Positions 25,414 to 30,526 of a DNA stretch of 64,000 nt are shown piece after piece. The position numbers and the translations under genes were made by a program. Below the pieces are notes generated by a model. It saw nothing but the letters and a program-made list of their open reading frames with translations, was not told the DNA's origin and searched no databases. This DNA comes from a virus. Position 1 is the first letter of the stretch, and each line of letters opens with the position of its first letter. Where the stretch lies: IMG/VR virus record IMGVR_UViG_3300031784_000026, positions 1-64,000 of that record; one strand, given 5' to 3'.

Positions 25414-25654
25414 CTTTGTTGGTTCTTGGGTCATAGACGTATTCGGCCTTTGATCTTCCCGATGCAGAAGCCGCGCGATCTATCGCCCGCTCCTGTGCCG
25501 TCATCCGGTTGCGCCGCTCGCCCGCTGCCGTCAAAGTCCCGTCGTCATTCATGTGACCACGGCTCTTCAAGATTTGCTCGGCCTTCTCCCGCGACCCTAA
25601 CTGCGCTGACAGGCGGTCTACGAGTTGATGTCGCCCCATAAATTTCATCGTCAT
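25388..25654 (-). CDS. Conserved small phage protein
   Basis: An 88-residue basic helical protein, MTMKFMGRHQLVDRLSAQLG, with KAEQILKSRGHMNDDGTLTAAG and RTNKAILRRRPK. A Shine-Dalgarno GAGGC lies eight bases upstream. I recognise the motif SREKAEQILKSRGHM from many phages but know of no function. It is last in a leftward operon 26401 to 25388 and is convergent with the HNH gene. Confidence 0.7.
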   Translation of the reverse strand: MTMKFMGRHQLVDRLSAQLGSREKAEQILKSRGHMNDDGTLTAAGERRNRMTAQERAIDRAASASGRSKAEYVYDPRTNKAILRRRPK

Positions 25655-25666
25655 GGGTATGCCTCA

Positions 25667-25690
25667 TTGGTAGATATCTTGGTAGATATC
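25667..25690. repeat. Perfect tandem 12-bp repeat
   Basis: TTGGTAGATATC occurs twice in immediate succession. Each unit contains the palindrome GATATC. The repeat fills the short gap between two leftward genes and its end touches the stop codon at 25689. It could be an operator or a slippage product. Confidence 0.8.
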
Positions 25691-25964
25691 AAAAGAGCTT
25701 GATCTCGTCCATGATCAGAGGACAACCGTCAAATGACGTTTGACAGTTGTAGCCGATAAACTCGGAAGCTTCGTCCTCTGTCATCCCGTCTCTTACCATA
25801 AGCACATCGATCATCTTATCGAAAGAATATATCACCCGAAGGCTGTTATTTATCTCGGTCGTACCAATGATCGCGTCATCGAAACCATCCATAAGGACGG
25901 CTGTCATACCGAAGTGTTCTGCGAATTCAGCTACTGCTTCACGGAGGGGATGGGGCTCTGTCAT
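25689..25964 (-). CDS. Small acidic phage protein
   Basis: A 91-residue protein starting MTEPHPLREAVAEFAEHFG at 25964. The start is supported by GAGGA upstream and an ATGA overlap with the preceding stop; an in-frame codon at 26003 lies inside that gene. It contains DAIIGTTEINNSLRVIYSFDKMIDVLMVRDGMTEDEASEFIGY. The C-terminal part EDEASEFI-Y-- resembles a family of small phage proteins of unknown function. It is acidic and soluble. Confidence 0.65.
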   Translation of the reverse strand: MTEPHPLREAVAEFAEHFGMTAVLMDGFDDAIIGTTEINNSLRVIYSFDKMIDVLMVRDGMTEDEASEFIGYNCQTSFDGCPLIMDEIKLF

Positions 25965-26401
25965 GATATCCTCTGAAATTTGTCCATTGAAATAAGGCAA
26001 CACGGTTCGATGTCCTGATCATCCCCGCGATCCTTCCGACCGGCAATGGTCAGAGGATAGAGGGGAAAGGATTCCACAGCTTTAACAGTGTGCATATAGA
26101 TCCCGTCTGTCAGCTTGAGCGCCAACACAAAGGCTATACGAAACTGGTCATGCCACTTCTGGGCTTCCAAGATCTTGTGGGCAGAGATAATCACGCCCCC
26201 AAAAGAGTCGAGCTTGTCGTACGAGTAATTACGGCATTTGATCTCTGCGATAGCCACAACGGTCTTGTCGCGGCACAAGGCGTAATCCAAGGCAAAGTAG
26301 TTCTTTAGCTTGTGGACATCGACGCCCCACTTCTCACCGATGACCTTTGCCACCGAAGCTTCGTTGTCCAGATCCTGTTGGGTTTCATATGTCGGGCGCA
26401 C
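25961..26401 (-). CDS. PD-(D/E)XK nuclease-like protein
   Basis: A 146-residue protein with a GTG start at 26401 preceded by AGAGGA. The core FALDYALCRDKTVVAIAEIK gives the pattern Asp39-x13-Glu53-Ile-Lys55, preceded by a helix with Glu14, as in restriction-endonuclease-like folds. The following GGVIISAHKILEAQKWHD helix also fits. Likely a small DNA nuclease or resolvase acting on phage or host DNA. It is first gene of a three-gene leftward operon. Confidence 0.65.
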   Translation of the reverse strand: MRPTYETQQDLDNEASVAKVIGEKWGVDVHKLKNYFALDYALCRDKTVVAIAEIKCRNYSYDKLDSFGGVIISAHKILEAQKWHDQFRIAFVLALKLTDGIYMHTVKAVESFPLYPLTIAGRKDRGDDQDIEPCCLISMDKFQRIS

Positions 26402-26664
26402 TCTGTCCTCTTTTTATTATACCCCGGGCCGCCGGGGGACCCTATGAACAGACCGTAAAAAGGGGGTCGGGGTCAATATCAAAAGTTTTATTTCCATATA
26501 ACTTTCCGTGAAAAATCGTGTTTTTAGTCGAGTGCGTGCGATGGCAGGGGTCAATTAGGGGGGTCTGGGGTCAACGGTTCGGTCGAAAGCGGATCTGGAT
26601 TCTTGGAAAGGGACCCGCGTCGGGGATAGGTCAGCATTGTTGACCTGATGCGCGACAGGCGAGG

Positions 26665-26691
26665 TATGCGCCAGACGCATGGCAGGTATGC
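26665..26691 (+). promoter_or_regulatory. 27-bp activator/operator-like element, copy 1
   Basis: The element begins TATGCGCCAGACGCAT, with inverted arms ATGCG/CGCAT, and continues GGCAGGTATGC. It matches the copy at 31251-31277 at 24 of 27 positions. In both cases the element starts exactly 38 bases before the first base of the -35 box. A partial extra copy of the right part (GGCGAGGTATGC) lies at 26657-26668. Identical spacing suggests a bound regulator touching RNA polymerase. Confidence 0.7.
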
Positions 26692-26702
26692 ATAAATAGT
26701 TA

Positions 26703-26731
26703 TTGACTATCCTTTGACTATGTGTTAGTCT
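26703..26731 (+). promoter_or_regulatory. Rightward sigma70-like promoter P1
   Basis: TTGACT (26703-26708) and TAGTCT (26726-26731) with 17 bases between. A second TTGACT starts 11 bases after the first. The promoter drives the first early gene at 26789. Confidence 0.65.
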
Positions 26732-26735
26732 TCTG

Positions 26736-26761
26736 GTGTTAGATCGATGGTGGTCTAACAC
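26736..26761 (+). promoter_or_regulatory. Leader hairpin after P1
   Basis: GTGTTAG (26736-26742) pairs with CTAACAC (26755-26761) across a 12-base loop, right at the expected 5' end of the P1 transcript. A GGCTGTTTT stretch follows. It may stabilise the mRNA, attenuate transcription, or be a DNA operator. Confidence 0.55.
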
Positions 26762-26788
26762 GGCTGTTTTACATTGTGGAGAAATACT

Positions 26789-27139
26789 ATGAACAGCGAT
26801 AACATCACGCGCGTCGCGCATGACCTTAGCAGACTGCTTGACGAAATGCTTTACGAGATCCGGAAAACAGAGCTTCTGGCAAAGAGCCTAGAGGATCGGA
26901 TCAGGGAGCTAGAGCTGAAGGCGGAGGTTTTATCCTTGGCGGATCGCAAGGGATATAACATGACGGACCTTGGAAACATGGTCGATGAGATATCGAAGGA
27001 AGGTCTGCTCGACGACTACATCAACGAGCGGATCTCAGATCATCCCGACGTCGCAAGCGAAGACAGTATTCGCGAGTGGGCGCGAGACGAAGCTCAAGAG
27101 GTCTTGAGTAACGCGAGCTTCGAGATCACGGTTAACTAA
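26789..27139 (+). CDS. Early coiled-coil protein of unknown function
   Basis: A 116-residue acidic protein, MNSDNITRVAHDLSRLLDEM, helical throughout, with a heptad-like stretch LYEIRKTELLAKSLEDRIRELELKAEVLS and an acidic end rich in Asp and Glu. GGAG lies upstream of the ATG. As the first gene behind P1 it should be expressed very early, when phages make host-takeover proteins; that role is inference. No family recognised. Confidence 0.65.
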   Translation: MNSDNITRVAHDLSRLLDEMLYEIRKTELLAKSLEDRIRELELKAEVLSLADRKGYNMTDLGNMVDEISKEGLLDDYINERISDHPDVASEDSIREWARDEAQEVLSNASFEITVN

Positions 27140-27148
27140 TAAAAGAAA

Positions 27149-27176
27149 GGGGAGAGAAATCTCCCCTTGACTTTTT
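27149..27176 (+). terminator. Intrinsic terminator fused to next promoter
   Basis: GGGGAG and CTCCCC pair across AGAAAT (27149-27166), followed by TTGACTTTTT. The U-tract of this terminator is at the same time the -35 box of the next promoter. Confidence 0.7.
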
Positions 27177-27194
27177 CTTTATAGTTGATAGATT
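27167..27194 (+). promoter_or_regulatory. Rightward sigma70-like promoter P2
   Basis: TTGACT (27167-27172) and TAGATT (27189-27194), spacer 16. It begins one base after the preceding terminator stem and serves the gene at 27226. Confidence 0.55.
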
Positions 27195-27225
27195 GATATT
27201 GTCCCAAAGCAGAGGAGAAAGTGCA

Positions 27226-27423
27226 ATGGACACATTCACGGCGATCAGCCTGATCGAAGGTCTTGAAGAAGCAGAAGAATTCGAGATCATCGAAGCTTGG
27301 CAATACCTGATCGACACCGGCATTGTCTGGAGCTTGCAGGGTTTCTACGGTCGCATGGCACGGGATCTTATTGAGACCGGCGTATGCTACCTCAACAATA
27401 GCGAAGAAGAAATCGCAGTCTAA
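27226..27423 (+). CDS. Small acidic early protein
   Basis: A 65-residue protein, MDTFTAISLIEGLEEAEEFE, then IIEAWQYLIDTGIVWSLQGFYGRMARDLIE. The start follows AGGAGAAAGTGCA. The segment AWQYLIDTGIVWSLQGFYGR-A--LIE is typical of a widespread small phage protein of unknown function. It forms a single-gene unit between promoter P2 and the terminator at 27429. Confidence 0.75.
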   Translation: MDTFTAISLIEGLEEAEEFEIIEAWQYLIDTGIVWSLQGFYGRMARDLIETGVCYLNNSEEEIAV

Positions 27424-27428
27424 TTGAG

Positions 27429-27454
27429 AGCGGGGGCGCAAGCTCCCGCTTTTT
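27429..27454 (+). terminator. Intrinsic terminator
   Basis: AGCGGGGGC pairs with GCTCCCGCT (one G-U pair) across a GCAA tetraloop, followed by TTTTTC. It closes the 27226-27423 unit. Confidence 0.85.
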
Positions 27455-27509
27455 CTTTGTCCTTAATCAATCAATGTCCTATTAGGACTTTACCGGCGCG
27501 AGGCGAATT

Positions 27510-27683
27510 ATGATTACTAAAGCACAACAACAGGCGATACTGAGGGTTTACTTGCGAGATACCACAGAAGCGCAGTCTTATTTGCAATTCCGTCGCAGGA
27601 TAGTGCGAGGGTTTGATTGTCTTATGCTCCCTTGGAAAGGCATGTGGCTTGGGATCGAACTTGACGGTTACACCCACAGTTAA
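27510..27683 (+). CDS. Conserved small phage protein, PWKGMWLGIE type
   Basis: A 57-residue protein, MITKAQQQAILRVYLRDTTE, then AQSYLQFRRR, a FDCLMLPWKGMWLGIE block and DGYTHS. This sequence pattern is widely conserved in phages of Gram-negative bacteria, with no known function. The ribosome site GAGGCG abuts the first ACTTTACCGGCG repeat, and the TAA stop is one base from the second. It has no promoter of its own that I can see. Confidence 0.8.
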   Translation: MITKAQQQAILRVYLRDTTEAQSYLQFRRRIVRGFDCLMLPWKGMWLGIELDGYTHS

Positions 27684-27711
27684 GACTTTACCGGCGCATT
27701 GAGACTTTACC

Positions 27712-27732
27712 GGCGTGACTTCTCCACACGCC
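27712..27732 (+). repeat. Hairpin with TTCTCCACA loop, copy 1
   Basis: GGCGTG pairs with CACGCC around a loop that includes TTCTCCACA (27720-27728). The 5' arm is the end of the repeat at 27704. The same loop sequence appears in the hairpins at 28090 and 28325. Confidence 0.65.
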
Positions 27733-27735
27733 CCT

Positions 27736-27770
27736 GCCCCTCGCAAATTTATTTTTGCGGGGGGCTTTTT
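27736..27770 (+). terminator. Intrinsic terminator
   Basis: GCCCC-T-CGCAAA pairs with TTTGCG-G-GGGGC and is followed by TTTTT. It lies directly before promoter P3. Confidence 0.85.
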
Positions 27771-27775
27771 ATTTG

Positions 27776-27804
27776 TTGACTTTTATTTGACTTGCTCCTA
27801 TATT
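27776..27804 (+). promoter_or_regulatory. Rightward sigma70 promoter P3
   Basis: TTGACT (27776-27781), 17-base spacer, TATATT (27799-27804). A second TTGACT begins 11 bases downstream of the first. The upstream 27 bases, starting TTTTATTTGTTGACTTTTAT, recur at promoter P4. Confidence 0.75.
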
Positions 27805-27836
27805 GATCTGGTAACGCAAACAAAGGGAGAAAGCCT

Positions 27837-28070
27837 ATGCGTTCTATTTCCACTATCGCTCGTGAAATCCGCGCAGACTGGACTAAGCCTTACTTTGGCG
27901 CAGTCCCTTACTTAAGCGCAATGCAGTCCCTCGATAGCATTGAGGATAACTATTATGAGGATAGCGGCAAATCCGTTGTGCTCTACTTTCTCGCGAACGC
28001 GCAGACTTGGAAAGGCGAGAAAGCCCGTTCGATAAAGGCTGAGCTAAAGAAGCTCTGCGGTATCAAATAA
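27837..28070 (+). CDS. Conserved small phage protein, IAREIRADW type
   Basis: A 77-residue protein, MRSISTIAREIRADWTKPYF, then GAVPYLSAMQSL, a YYEDSGKSVVLYFLANAQTW block and KAELKKLCGIK. I recognise the pattern from many phages. It is helical with a conserved Trp-Arg-Gly/Lys-Gly turn, and no activity is known. GGGAGAAAG precedes the ATG. It forms a monocistronic cassette between P3 and the terminator at 28090. Confidence 0.8.
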   Translation: MRSISTIAREIRADWTKPYFGAVPYLSAMQSLDSIEDNYYEDSGKSVVLYFLANAQTWKGEKARSIKAELKKLCGIK

Positions 28071-28089
28071 GATTAGCACTTTACCGGCG

Positions 28090-28121
28090 CGGGCCCGCTT
28101 CTCCACAGGCGGGCCCGTTTT
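28090..28121 (+). terminator. Intrinsic terminator with TTCTCCACA loop, copy 2
   Basis: CGGGCCCGC pairs with GCGGGCCCG around TTCTCCACAG, followed by TTTT. The 5' arm continues the repeat at 28078. It is almost identical to the terminator at 28325. Confidence 0.85.
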
Positions 28122-28142
28122 CTTATGACAAGGAGAAAGTAT

Positions 28143-28292
28143 ATGGACATTGCCGAAGCCCTAGAGATTGTAATTAATCTTGCCCGTCAAAACATACCGT
28201 CAGATCCCGAACTAGAGGAGCTTGCCGCTCGTTACGCCGAAGCCTGCAACGTGGTCGAGGATATGGCAGTCAATCAATTCAGCGAAGATTAG
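28143..28292 (+). CDS. Small acidic phage protein
   Basis: A 49-residue protein, MDIAEALEIVINLARQNIPS, then DPELEELAARYAEACNVVED and MAVNQFSED. A strong site AGGAGAAAG precedes the ATG. The combination LARQNI--DPEL...VVEDM-VN-F is a recurrent tiny phage family of unknown function. The stop codon is one base from the repeat at 28294. Confidence 0.75.
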   Translation: MDIAEALEIVINLARQNIPSDPELEELAARYAEACNVVEDMAVNQFSED

Positions 28293-28324
28293 AACTTTAC
28301 CGGCGCAGTCGGACTTTACCGGCG

Positions 28325-28357
28325 CGGGCCCGCTTCTCCACAGGCGGGCCCGTTTTT
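28325..28357 (+). terminator. Intrinsic terminator with TTCTCCACA loop, copy 3
   Basis: CGGGCCCGC / GCGGGCCCG stem with the same loop as copy 2, followed by TTTTT. It starts inside the repeat at 28313 and is followed by promoter P4. Confidence 0.85.
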
Positions 28358-28362
28358 ATTTG

Positions 28363-28390
28363 TTGACTTTTATTTGACTTCTGTTATTCT
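28363..28390 (+). promoter_or_regulatory. Rightward sigma70-like promoter P4
   Basis: TTGACT (28363-28368), 16-base spacer, TATTCT (28385-28390), with a second TTGACT 11 bases after the first. It is a near copy of P3. Confidence 0.65.
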
Positions 28391-28421
28391 TGGCGGGTCA
28401 ATTCCACAGAAAGGGGATATC

Positions 28422-29069
28422 ATGACAACTCTCAAAGAAGCGCAAAGCGCAGGCAAGATATCAATAGGTAATACAAAAATGCCGGGCTCTACCTTCGCAG
28501 TCTCGGCAAAGCACTGCAACGTAGGCGGCAAGCTTGCCGATCTAGAGGGGTCGGTTTGTTATGAATGTTATGCCCTAAGGCTTCAAAATTTCCGGCCTAC
28601 CGTCAACGCCGGATGGACGGGCAACCTAGACAAGGCAAACCGCATGATCAAAACCGATCCGGCGCGATGGGTCGCCTACATCACCTTCCAAATCAATAAA
28701 GCTTACGAGAAAACCGGCGAACCATATCACCGTTGGTTTGACAGTGGAGACTTGCAATCTGTCGAGATGCTAGAGGCGATATGCGAGGTCGCACGGGCTA
28801 CGCCCCAGATCCGCCATTGGCTCCCGACGCGTGAGACAAAAATCATTAATGACTTTACCGGCTCGATCCCAGACAACCTAATCGTGCGGGTCTCGAGCCC
28901 GATGATCGACGACAAGCCAATCAATAAATACATATGGACTAGCACGGTCCACAAGAACAGTGAACCGGTCGGACATATTTGTCCGGCCCGTCATCAAGGA
29001 AACGCGTGCGGCTCTTGCCGTGCCTGTTGGTCAGATGACATCCGAAACATCTCCTACCCCCTCCACTAG
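28422..29069 (+). CDS. Gene product 88-like protein (GP88 family)
   Basis: A 215-residue protein starting MTTLKEAQSAGKISIGNTKM after GGGGAT. Cysteine-rich segments include SAKHCNVGG, GSVCYECYALRLQNF, and a C-terminal CPARHQGNACGSCRACW cluster. Between lie WVAYITFQIN, YHRWFDSGDLQS and HWLPTRETKI. This is the layout of the phage GP88 family, first named in mycobacteriophages; the cysteines suggest a metal or Fe-S site. Its biochemical role is unknown to me. It is driven by promoter P4. Confidence 0.75.
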   Translation: MTTLKEAQSAGKISIGNTKMPGSTFAVSAKHCNVGGKLADLEGSVCYECYALRLQNFRPTVNAGWTGNLDKANRMIKTDPARWVAYITFQINKAYEKTGEPYHRWFDSGDLQSVEMLEAICEVARATPQIRHWLPTRETKIINDFTGSIPDNLIVRVSSPMIDDKPINKYIWTSTVHKNSEPVGHICPARHQGNACGSCRACWSDDIRNISYPLH

Positions 29070-29075
29070 GGGGTA
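29055..29075 (+). terminator. Hairpin at the end of the GP88-like gene
   Basis: TACCCCC pairs with GGGGGTA across seven bases that contain the stop codon. The following CTCTTCTTTGCTT is only moderately T-rich, so it is a weak terminator or a 3'-end stabiliser. Confidence 0.55.
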
Positions 29076-29113
29076 GCTCTTCTTTGCTTATTGATACTTT
29101 ACCGGCGTGCGTG

Positions 29114-29521
29114 CTACTTTACCGGCGCGACGTGGATGCCTCCCTTTTGTCCGTCGCCAACTGCCCACGGTTGAGCGCATGCGCTCCCGTGGGTCTTTTT
29201 CCAGAATGTTTCCCGTGAAAAGTTATGACAAGATAAATGACATGACCGGCACAGCCAGAGAACATCTGTCGGTCTACCATAATCCTCATGGTGCATCTCG
29301 GCGTCTGTACCGGCGCACACGAAACAATACTGGGCGTCAAGCTTTCCGCGTCTCTTGTAGACGTTGGCATGAGATCGAGCCTTCACCTTTTTCTTTTGCT
29401 CGTCTGAGAGATCCCCGTAAGGGGTTCGATGCTCGCGCATATATGCGGCATGGCAGGCCTTACAGTATCTCTGCCCGTGCCGGTCGTTTTCATTCCCGCA
29501 TTTTGAGCATGTCGTTTTCAT
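29114..29521 (-). CDS. HNH-like zinc-finger protein
   Basis: A 135-residue protein starting MKTTCSKCGNENDRHGQRYC at 29521, with GGAG upstream. Two zinc knuckles come first (CSKC, CKAC), then a basic linker, then CFVCAGTDAEMHHEDYGRPTDVLWLCRSCHLSCHN. HHEDYxxPxDVxWLCRxCH is the core of a very common phage HNH-like family. A nicking or DNA-binding function is likely but untested. Its last codons (APVK and stop) are encoded by the repeat at 29116. Confidence 0.75.
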   Translation of the reverse strand: MKTTCSKCGNENDRHGQRYCKACHAAYMREHRTPYGDLSDEQKKKVKARSHANVYKRRGKLDAQYCFVCAGTDAEMHHEDYGRPTDVLWLCRSCHLSCHNFSRETFWKKTHGSACAQPWAVGDGQKGGIHVAPVK

Positions 29522-29592
29522 GGGTCGCTCCGTGGAACATGTGGAACATTTTCCTAACACGCATTTGTTCCACGGTAAAGTGTTTTAAGACT

Positions 29593-30006
29593 TTACCGGC
29601 GCAGGGCAATGAGCCGTGATTCAAGGAAATCGAGCAAGGTCTGCCACTTTACCGGCGCGGATAACACTAAATCTGGGGTAATTTCAGGGTTTTCCACTAG
29701 ATCTAGTAGCTTTGAGCATGAAAAAATTTCTACAACCTCTGCCCGTGGACGGCTGACCAAGTTGAACACGTTAGGAAAAAATGCCGCTCTCCTTGTTTGC
29801 CAAGCAATTTGGGCGGGACGCCACAAAGAGACCGGTTGGATCGCCTTGCGAGATTCTACCTTGTTTTCGAGCCAAAATTCGCCGAAAGGGGCGGCTCCGT
29901 TGACGTCTGGTATTCCGACGCCTGCCCACGCCTCAACCCTTGTCCAATGGATCGTCTCCGTCGCTTTCTTCAAGGACTGATACATCTTCTTCTCGGTTTG
30001 GAACAA
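29593..30006 (-). CDS. PD-(D/E)XK (VRR-NUC/resolvase-like) nuclease
   Basis: A 137-residue protein with GIPDVNGAAPFGEFWLENKV: Asp34, Glu47 and Lys49 give the D-x12-E-x-K core. WRPAQIAWQTRRAAFF follows, matching the Q-x-W helix of VRR-NUC/Holliday-junction nucleases. It probably resolves branched DNA before packaging. The start overlaps terS by 74 bases; a later Met at 29985 is possible. The repeat at 29590 contains its stop, and the repeat at 29646 lies within its coding frame. Confidence 0.7.
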   Translation of the reverse strand: MFQTEKKMYQSLKKATETIHWTRVEAWAGVGIPDVNGAAPFGEFWLENKVESRKAIQPVSLWRPAQIAWQTRRAAFFPNVFNLVSRPRAEVVEIFSCSKLLDLVENPEITPDLVLSAPVKWQTLLDFLESRLIALRR

Positions 30007-30526
30007 GGTCGATCTCCTTCGGGGGAAGCATCGCCTGCTTCAATGCAGGGTATTGCTCATGCAGTTTCTGAAGCTCGGCGAGCACCTCTTCACGGGACAT
30101 CTGGTCGATCTTGCCCACAAGGATTTCAGAGCGGCTGATGTAGAGGCCTGCCGCCATGCCGCGTTGCTTCTCTGCCGCGACAGCAGGGCCAAGGGCCTTC
30201 TGTTCAATGGCGAGATCACGGATGCGAGCCAGTTGGGTGATGTGGCTCTCGTAGGTAACCTCATGCTGTTTGGCGAGGCTTTTCTCAAGCTCACGGATCC
30301 GGTCGATGACTTTGGGAAAGTCGCGACCGTTCATAAAACGAGAGGCCACGACAGCGGCGTCTTGATAGCCCGCCTTCTCTGCGGCTTCTGTCTGAGTCAT
30401 GAAGCCGAAGACGAAGTTGCGGCAAAAGTCCTCCTGCATCTGGGTCAGGCCCGACTCAAGCTTCGTCAGCTTAGTCTTGGGAGGGGCGACAGCCTTCACA
30501 TAGTGGGTCTGCTTGCGATCCTTCAC
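29933..30526 (-). CDS. terS: Terminase small subunit
   Basis: A 197-residue protein with a GTG start. Residues 25-70 (LTQMQEDFCRNFVFGFMTQTEAAEKAGYQDAAVVASRFMNG) form the Terminase_2-type helix-turn-helix for recognising the packaging site. Residues 75-130 are a helical oligomerisation region (VIDRIRELEKSLAKQHEVTYE), and the C-terminus is acidic. It selects phage DNA and stimulates terL, which lies 5 kb away behind unrelated genes. It ends inside the downstream nuclease gene. Confidence 0.85.
   Translation of the reverse strand: MKDRKQTHYVKAVAPPKTKLTKLESGLTQMQEDFCRNFVFGFMTQTEAAEKAGYQDAAVVASRFMNGRDFPKVIDRIRELEKSLAKQHEVTYESHITQLARIRDLAIEQKALGPAVAAEKQRGMAAGLYISRSEILVGKIDQMSREEVLAELQKLHEQYPALKQAMLPPKEIDLVPNREEDVSVLEESDGDDPLDKG

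Larger units (their letters stand above)
26402..26788. promoter_or_regulatory. Divergent intergenic control region
   Basis: This 387-base gap separates the leftward nuclease operon from the rightward early genes. It holds a GC palindrome (26422-26437), three GGGGTCAA copies (26469, 26547, 26567), a 27-bp operator-like element (26665-26691), a rightward promoter (26703-26731) and a leader hairpin (26736-26761). No credible gene lies in it. Confidence 0.7.
27487..29659 (+). repeat. Array of ten direct ACTTTACCGGCG repeats
   Basis: Perfect copies of the 12-mer start at 27487, 27685, 27704, 28078, 28294, 28313, 29096, 29116, 29590 and 29646, all on the plus strand. A near copy (ACTTTACCGGCT) lies at 28852 inside a gene. 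Three pairs are spaced 19, 19 and 20 bases. Copies follow stop codons of rightward genes but also lie inside or at the ends of leftward genes, so orientation follows the DNA and not the genes. This looks like an iteron, partition or packaging recognition array. Confidence 0.9.

Noticed and set aside
26411-26420. Minus-strand TATAAT as a leftward promoter for the nuclease operon
   Set aside because: A perfect -10 is present, but no -35 lies at a proper distance (TTCATA is more than 20 bases away).
26422-26437. GC palindrome CCCCGG-GCCG-CCGGGG as a terminator
   Set aside because: No T-run follows on either strand; it may still be an operator, but termination is not supported.
29434-29456. Third copy of the 27-bp promoter element
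   Set aside because: Only GCATGGCAGG matches, within a coding region and without a following promoter.
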